Assembly (NCBI RefSeq): GCF_015709525.1
Contig: NZ_JADNRA010000035.1
Coordinates: 62,001 to 126,000, forward strand
Source: Methylocystis sp. L43
GTDB lineage: Bacteria; Pseudomonadota; Alphaproteobacteria; Rhizobiales; Beijerinckiaceae
Direction: 5' to 3'
Length of the DNA stretch: 64,000 bases
Shown: in pieces, positions 60,631 through 64,000 of the stretch
How positions within the stretch are numbered: the first letter of the stretch is position 1
How the letters are laid out: every line of letters starts with the position of its first letter
Program-made: the position numbers and the translations under genes
The notes under the pieces: model-generated
What the model was told of the DNA's origin: nothing
The model's input: only the letters and a program-made list of their open reading frames with translations
Database searches by the model: none

Positions 60631-61554
60631 GTGGTCGACACGCTGCCGCCTTTGCGAGACGTCGTCGCCCGTTACGGGCTCGACGCAAGAAAATCGCTTG
60701 GACAGAATTTTCTGTTCGATCTCAATCTCACCGCGCGCATCGCCCGCGCCGCCGGACCTTTCGATGACACGATCATTGTCGAAATCGGCCCGGGTCCCGG
60801 CGGGCTGACGCGCGCGCTGCTCGAGCAAGGCGCGCGACTGATCGCCGTCGAACGCGATCCTCGCTGTCTGCCAGCGCTTGAAGAGATCGCGGCGCATTAT
60901 CCAGGCCGGCTGACGATCATCGAAGGCGATGCGCTGGAGATGGACGTCGCCGCGCTCGTGCGGACACACGCGCCTGTCATTCCGGACGCGGATAACAACG
61001 CCATTGCTCTGGACTCCCGATCAGGCCTTCGGCCTGTCGGGAATGACAACCGAGTTTCTGCGCGCATCTGCGCCAACCTTCCGTATAACGTCGCCACGGC
61101 GCTGCTGACGAGGTGGATCGCAGCGGAACCCTGGCCCTCGGTCTTCGACCGGTATGTGCTGATGTTTCAAAGAGAGGTCGCGCTGCGCATCGTCGCGACG
61201 CCGAAAGAGCGCGCCGATTATGGTCGGCTCGCTGTGCTGTGTGGCTGGCGCGCGAAGGCGCGCATTCTTTTCGATGTGTCGCCCGCCGCTTTCACGCCGC
61301 CGCCGAAAGTGACCTCTTCCGTCATTGAGCTGACGCCAAATCCGAAGCCGCTTCACTGCGATCCGCGCGCATTGTCGCGCGTCACGCAAGCCGCCTTCGG
61401 ACAGCGCCGCAAAATGTTGCGGCAAAGTTTGAAGTCGCTTGGCGTCGACGCCTCGGCGCTGCTCGAGGCGGCCAAAATAGACGAAACCAAGCGGGCGGAA
61501 GAAATCGACGTCGCCGGTTTCGTCGCTCTGGCCAACGCGCTTTCGGCTCAGTAA
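60631..61554 (+). CDS. rsmA: 16S rRNA dimethyladenosine transferase RsmA (KsgA) with an in-frame insertion
   Basis: The 307-residue enzyme dimethylates A1518 and A1519 of 16S rRNA. It has [18 protein letters not shown], the SAM motif [19 protein letters not shown] and the catalytic [12 protein letters not shown]. Between the acidic SAM-binding segment ([13 protein letters not shown]) and NLPYN there are about 25 extra residues. Residues 116-139 are the exact translation of a 72-bp palindromic repeat (60976-61047). The motifs on both sides are intact. The GTG start follows pdxA with no gap. Confidence 0.96.
   Translation: MVDTLPPLRDVVARYGLDARKSLGQNFLFDLNLTARIARAAGPFDDTIIVEIGPGPGGLTRALLEQGARLIAVERDPRCLPALEEIAAHYPGRLTIIEGDALEMDVAALVRTHAPVIPDADNNAIALDSRSGLRPVGNDNRVSARICANLPYNVATALLTRWIAAEPWPSVFDRYVLMFQREVALRIVATPKERADYGRLAVLCGWRAKARILFDVSPAAFTPPPKVTSSVIELTPNPKPLHCDPRALSRVTQAAFGQRRKMLRQSLKSLGVDASALLEAAKIDETKRAEEIDVAGFVALANALSAQ
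60976..61047. repeat. 72-bp palindromic element inside rsmA
   Basis: The ends GTCATTCC and GGAATGAC are inverted, and a hairpin CCCGATCAGGCC-TTC-GGCCTGTCGGG fills the right half. Its length is exactly 24 codons and no stop occurs in the rsmA frame. Confidence 0.88.
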
Positions 61555-61620
61555 CGCTTGGGGGGAATCGTGGTGCATGGCGCGATGAAGCGATGGGCAC
61601 GTTTTTCCGCGAATGAAATT

Positions 61621-61920
61621 TCAGAAAAGCCAGGGCCGCCGGCTGGAATGACGGATATGAATTACTTCGATCGTTTCTTCTTGAATGCGGGAGAAAATCT
61701 TATAGGCGGATTTTGGAACGAATTTGACGAATATTCCTGGCCGTTGCGTTCGCACGTCAATGGCGGGGTTGTCGGCGATGAGGAGGATCGCGTTACTTAG
61801 TCTTGCGGCGATGAGTCGCTTCGCTTGCGGAGAACGTTCGGCGAGATAGGCGAATATTGAAGCGAGGTCACGTTGTGCGGCCGGCGCATAGCGGTTTTTT
61901 AAGCCATGAATTTCTTCCAC
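61621..61920 (-). CDS. ParE/RelE-type toxin
   Basis: The 99-residue product has the ParE/RelE fold pattern: NRYAPAAQRDLASIFAYLAE, then DVRTQRPGIFVKF and the C-terminal IEVIHIRHSSRRPWLF with the usual His-Arg-x2-Arg/Lys ending. ParE toxins poison gyrase and RelE toxins cut mRNA; the ending (RHSSRRP) favours the ParE group. The GTG start lies inside the antitoxin gene (22-base overlap), the usual arrangement for co-translated antitoxin-toxin genes. Confidence 0.88.
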   Translation of the reverse strand: MEEIHGLKNRYAPAAQRDLASIFAYLAERSPQAKRLIAARLSNAILLIADNPAIDVRTQRPGIFVKFVPKSAYKIFSRIQEETIEVIHIRHSSRRPWLF

Positions 61921-62132
61921 AACGCCGCCATTTCTTCGGCCGGGGCGAAGTCCCCGCGCTCGACCTCGGCCAGTCCTTCCAGAACCGCCGCCTCTTCTTC
62001 AGGCGTCATCGCGTAATGGCCGGCCCGCGCCGCCTCAATCTCGCGCGCGGCCTCGGCCAGAGCCTCTTGGTCCTCGGCGGGCCAGTTCTCGATCGCGGGC
62101 AGCAGGTGCTTGAGAGCGCTGATCATGGCCAT
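61899..62132 (-). CDS. Antitoxin-like partner of the ParE/RelE toxin
   Basis: The 77-residue acidic protein (SALKHLLPAIENWPAEDQEAL, then MTPEEEAAVLEGLAEVERGD) precedes and overlaps the toxin. The C-terminal part resembles the helical toxin-wrapping tails of the Phd/ParD-like group, but the DNA-binding N-terminus is atypical. It is assigned as antitoxin mainly from position, size and charge. Confidence 0.78.
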   Translation of the reverse strand: MAMISALKHLLPAIENWPAEDQEALAEAAREIEAARAGHYAMTPEEEAAVLEGLAEVERGDFAPAEEMAALWKKFMA

Positions 62133-62171
62133 AGCATAACATGAAACGGACGCTCGGCGAGTGACCGCGCC

Positions 62172-62813
62172 TCATTCGCTCAAGAGCTTGGCGACGAATT
62201 GCTCGATTTCCTTGTCGCGCCTCGGCCGTCTCTGCCGTTCGGCGCGCAGGATCGCGATCAGATCGTCGAAGGCGCGCTGCAGATCGTCGTTGACGATCAC
62301 ATAGTCGTAATCTTTCCAACGCGCGATTTCCTTCCGCGCGTTCTCCAGCCGCCGCGCCATCGCCTCGCGCGAATCCTCAGCGCGCCGTTCAAGTCGGGCG
62401 CGCAGTTCATCCATCGACGGCGGCAGGATGAAGACGGTGACGGCGTCAGCGCCCATCTTCTCGCGCACCTGGCGCGTACCCTGATAATCAATATCGAACA
62501 GGCAGTCGCGGCCTTGCGCAAGAATGTCTTCGACCGGCCCGCGCGGCGTGCCGTAAAAATTGCCGTGAACCTCGGCCCATTCCAAAAGTTCGCCGGCGTC
62601 GCGCATGGCGGCGAATCGACGCTCGGGGATGAAGCTGTAATGGATGCCGTCGACTTCGCTCGAACGCCTTGTGCGCGTCGTCACCGAAATTGACAGCGTC
62701 AGATCGAGATCGCGGTCCTGCAGCAGCATCCGCGTCAGCGTCGTCTTGCCCGCGCCGGAGGGCGAGGAAAGGATGAGGACAATGCCGCGGCGGCTGGATG
62801 GAGTTGGAAGCAT
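62172..62813 (-). CDS. gmk: Guanylate kinase
   Basis: The 213-residue enzyme phosphorylates GMP. It has the P-loop LILSSPSGAGKTTLTRMLL, SVTTRTRRSSEVDGIHYSF and the GMP-binding EWAEVHGNFYGTPRGPVE. It is downstream of yicC, as is usual. The C-terminus is normal in length. Confidence 0.97.
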   Translation of the reverse strand: MLPTPSSRRGIVLILSSPSGAGKTTLTRMLLQDRDLDLTLSISVTTRTRRSSEVDGIHYSFIPERRFAAMRDAGELLEWAEVHGNFYGTPRGPVEDILAQGRDCLFDIDYQGTRQVREKMGADAVTVFILPPSMDELRARLERRAEDSREAMARRLENARKEIARWKDYDYVIVNDDLQRAFDDLIAILRAERQRRPRRDKEIEQFVAKLLSE

Positions 62814-62885
62814 GACTTTTCGAGAGCGAGTAACGAATAGTGAGTAGCGAGTTAGCGAGTAGCGGCCGCGCTGTCCACTCGCGAC

Positions 62886-63773
62886 TCACTCGATGTTTTG
62901 AACCTGCTCGCGCAGCTGCTCGACCTCGATCTTCAGTTCAAGCCCGATCGCCGAGAGTCCGGCGTCGTTCGATTTGGCGCACAGCGTGTTGGTCTCACGG
63001 CCAAGCTCCTGCGCCAGAAAATCCAGACGACGGCCGATCGGCCCACCCGCGACGAGCAGTTTGGACGCGCTGTCGACATGCGCCTTCAATCGGTCGAGCT
63101 CCTCGCGAATGTCGGCTCGAACCGCAAGCAGCGCCGCCTCCTGATGCAGTCGCGCCGGATCGAGGGAATCGGCGTTCTCCAGGAGGCGCGCGAGCTGCTG
63201 CTTCAGCCGCGCGCGAATCGCTTCCGGCTGGCGCGCCGGCGCCGCGTCGGCCTGCGCGGCTAGGATCGATATGCGATCGAGCCGCTGACGAAGGACCGCC
63301 GCCAGAGCGTCGCCCTCCGCGGCGCGCGAGGCGATCAGCGCGTTCAGCGCTTCATCCAGCGATCCGAGAATCTGCGCGTCAAGCTCGGCGCGATCGGCGT
63401 CGGACAGCTCCGGCTCGACGATCTCGACCACGCCGCGCACCGCGAGCAGACCATCGAGCGTCGCGGGGCCGATATTAGCGGGCGGCGGGCGTTCGGAGAG
63501 CGCGGTGAGAAGGGCGTCGAGAGCGACGCGGTTGAGGCGGGCGACCTGGCTCTCGTCTTCGCGCTTTGCGACAAGATTGGCGAAAACCGCCCCGCGCGCG
63601 AGCCGCGCGGCGATTTTTTCCCGCGCCTTGATCTCCACGGAGTCGAAATCGGGCGGGGCGCGCAGACGCAGATCGAGCCCCTTGGCGTTGACGCTCTTGA
63701 GCTCCCACGCATAGCGAAAGGCGGCGACGGCGCCCTGAACGCGGGCGAATCCCGTCATGCTGTGAATGCTCAT
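62886..63773 (-). CDS. yicC: YicC-family endoribonuclease
   Basis: The 295-residue protein has the YicC N-terminal domain (MSIHSMTGFARVQGAVAAF and ELKSVNAKGLDLRLRAP) and the C-terminal DUF1732 end (GGPIGRRLDFLAQELGRETN, AKSNDAGLSAIGLELKIEVE, ending LREQVQNIE). The family acts as an endoribonuclease on small RNAs in E. coli. It lies between mltG and gmk. Confidence 0.95.
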   Translation of the reverse strand: MSIHSMTGFARVQGAVAAFRYAWELKSVNAKGLDLRLRAPPDFDSVEIKAREKIAARLARGAVFANLVAKREDESQVARLNRVALDALLTALSERPPPANIGPATLDGLLAVRGVVEIVEPELSDADRAELDAQILGSLDEALNALIASRAAEGDALAAVLRQRLDRISILAAQADAAPARQPEAIRARLKQQLARLLENADSLDPARLHQEAALLAVRADIREELDRLKAHVDSASKLLVAGGPIGRRLDFLAQELGRETNTLCAKSNDAGLSAIGLELKIEVEQLREQVQNIE

Positions 63774-63848
63774 GGGCGGCGGCGTCTCCGAGACGGCGAA
63801 TCGGCGTGAGGCCGACGTGCGCCGCGCCTGACTATCGCCGGGTCGGCG

Positions 63849-64000
63849 TTACCGCAAATCGCTCGTCATAGGAACCGTCTTCGCCGAGGTGAGATCCCAG
63901 CTCTTGTCGCGCAGCGGGTCGAGCGGCGTGCCTTCTGAGGCGTCGAAGGCGCGCGGACGAAGGGGCCGACCGTCCGTCGCGGCCAAAGCCGTCGCGCCCG
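63849..64000 (-). CDS. mltG: Endolytic murein transglycosylase MltG, C-terminal end (cut by window)
   Basis: Only about 50 residues are visible. They read RAFDASEGTPLDPLRDKSWD and end in KTVPMTSDLR, the typical C-terminal tail of Hyphomicrobiales MltG. The catalytic YceG domain lies outside the window. The position upstream of yicC supports the assignment. Confidence 0.75.
   Translation of the reverse strand, partial: GATALAATDGRPLRPRAFDASEGTPLDPLRDKSWDLTSAKTVPMTSDLR

Overview
The window is high-GC, densely packed alphaproteobacterial DNA. Its gene clusters match the usual order of Hyphomicrobiales (Rhizobiales): ffh-rpsP-rimM-trmD; etfB-etfA-hbd; smr-mltA-tim44-fxsA-secB-dnaQ-coaE-maf; hemE-hemJ-rho-mnmE-mnmG-rsmG-parA-parB; bolA-grxD; and pdxA-rsmA-gmk-yicC-mltG. 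A methylotroph-like or Beijerinckiaceae/Methylocystaceae-like host is plausible from the style of the outer-membrane proteins and the repeat families, but no diagnostic gene (methane monooxygenase, mxa) lies here, so this is inference. No rRNA, tRNA, CRISPR array, insertion sequence or prophage was seen.

Layout. 1-7 kb: the end of an Omp25-like porin, then a three-gene heavy-metal RND efflux operon. 7-8.6 kb: small secreted proteins, including two cysteine-rich paralogues. 8.7-15 kb: aconitase, a DHA2 drug exporter, and a RecQ-like helicase coupled to a small hypothetical gene. 15-19.5 kb: the SRP/ribosome-maturation cluster and a Dps protein. 19.5-31.7 kb, almost all on the minus strand: 3-hydroxybutyryl-CoA dehydrogenase, ETF, rhomboid protease, flippase, isoleucyl-tRNA synthetase, ribF, a MaoC protein, a HAD phosphatase and carbonic anhydrase. 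31.9-41.3 kb: a CitE-like lyase, Mic60 (mitofilin) and HemY, then the smr-to-maf cluster. 41.3-54 kb looks like the origin/partition region: an AT-rich gap before hemE (candidate oriC), hemE-hemJ, rho, and mnmE-mnmG-rsmG-parA-parB with two perfect parS palindromes, one of them inside the rsmG reading frame. 54-64 kb: a two-barrel outer-membrane protein, purL, bolA-grxD, pdxA-rsmA, a toxin-antitoxin pair, gmk, yicC and the end of mltG.

The most unusual signals are not ordinary genes. (1) Palindromic repeat elements lie in frame inside two essential genes, ileS and rsmA, much like Rickettsia palindromic elements, and another supplies the ribosome-binding site of rimM. (2) A ~113-bp repeat with inverted ends occurs four times. 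Three copies sit exactly between convergent genes, and the stop codons of four genes fall on its terminal bases. (3) A protein of about 258 residues consists almost wholly of seven degenerate 34-residue helical repeats and overlaps an amidohydrolase gene. (4) Two tandem periplasmic proteins share a CX3C-X24-CX3CGC pattern. (5) One outer-membrane protein fuses an Omp25-type barrel to an OmpW-type barrel.
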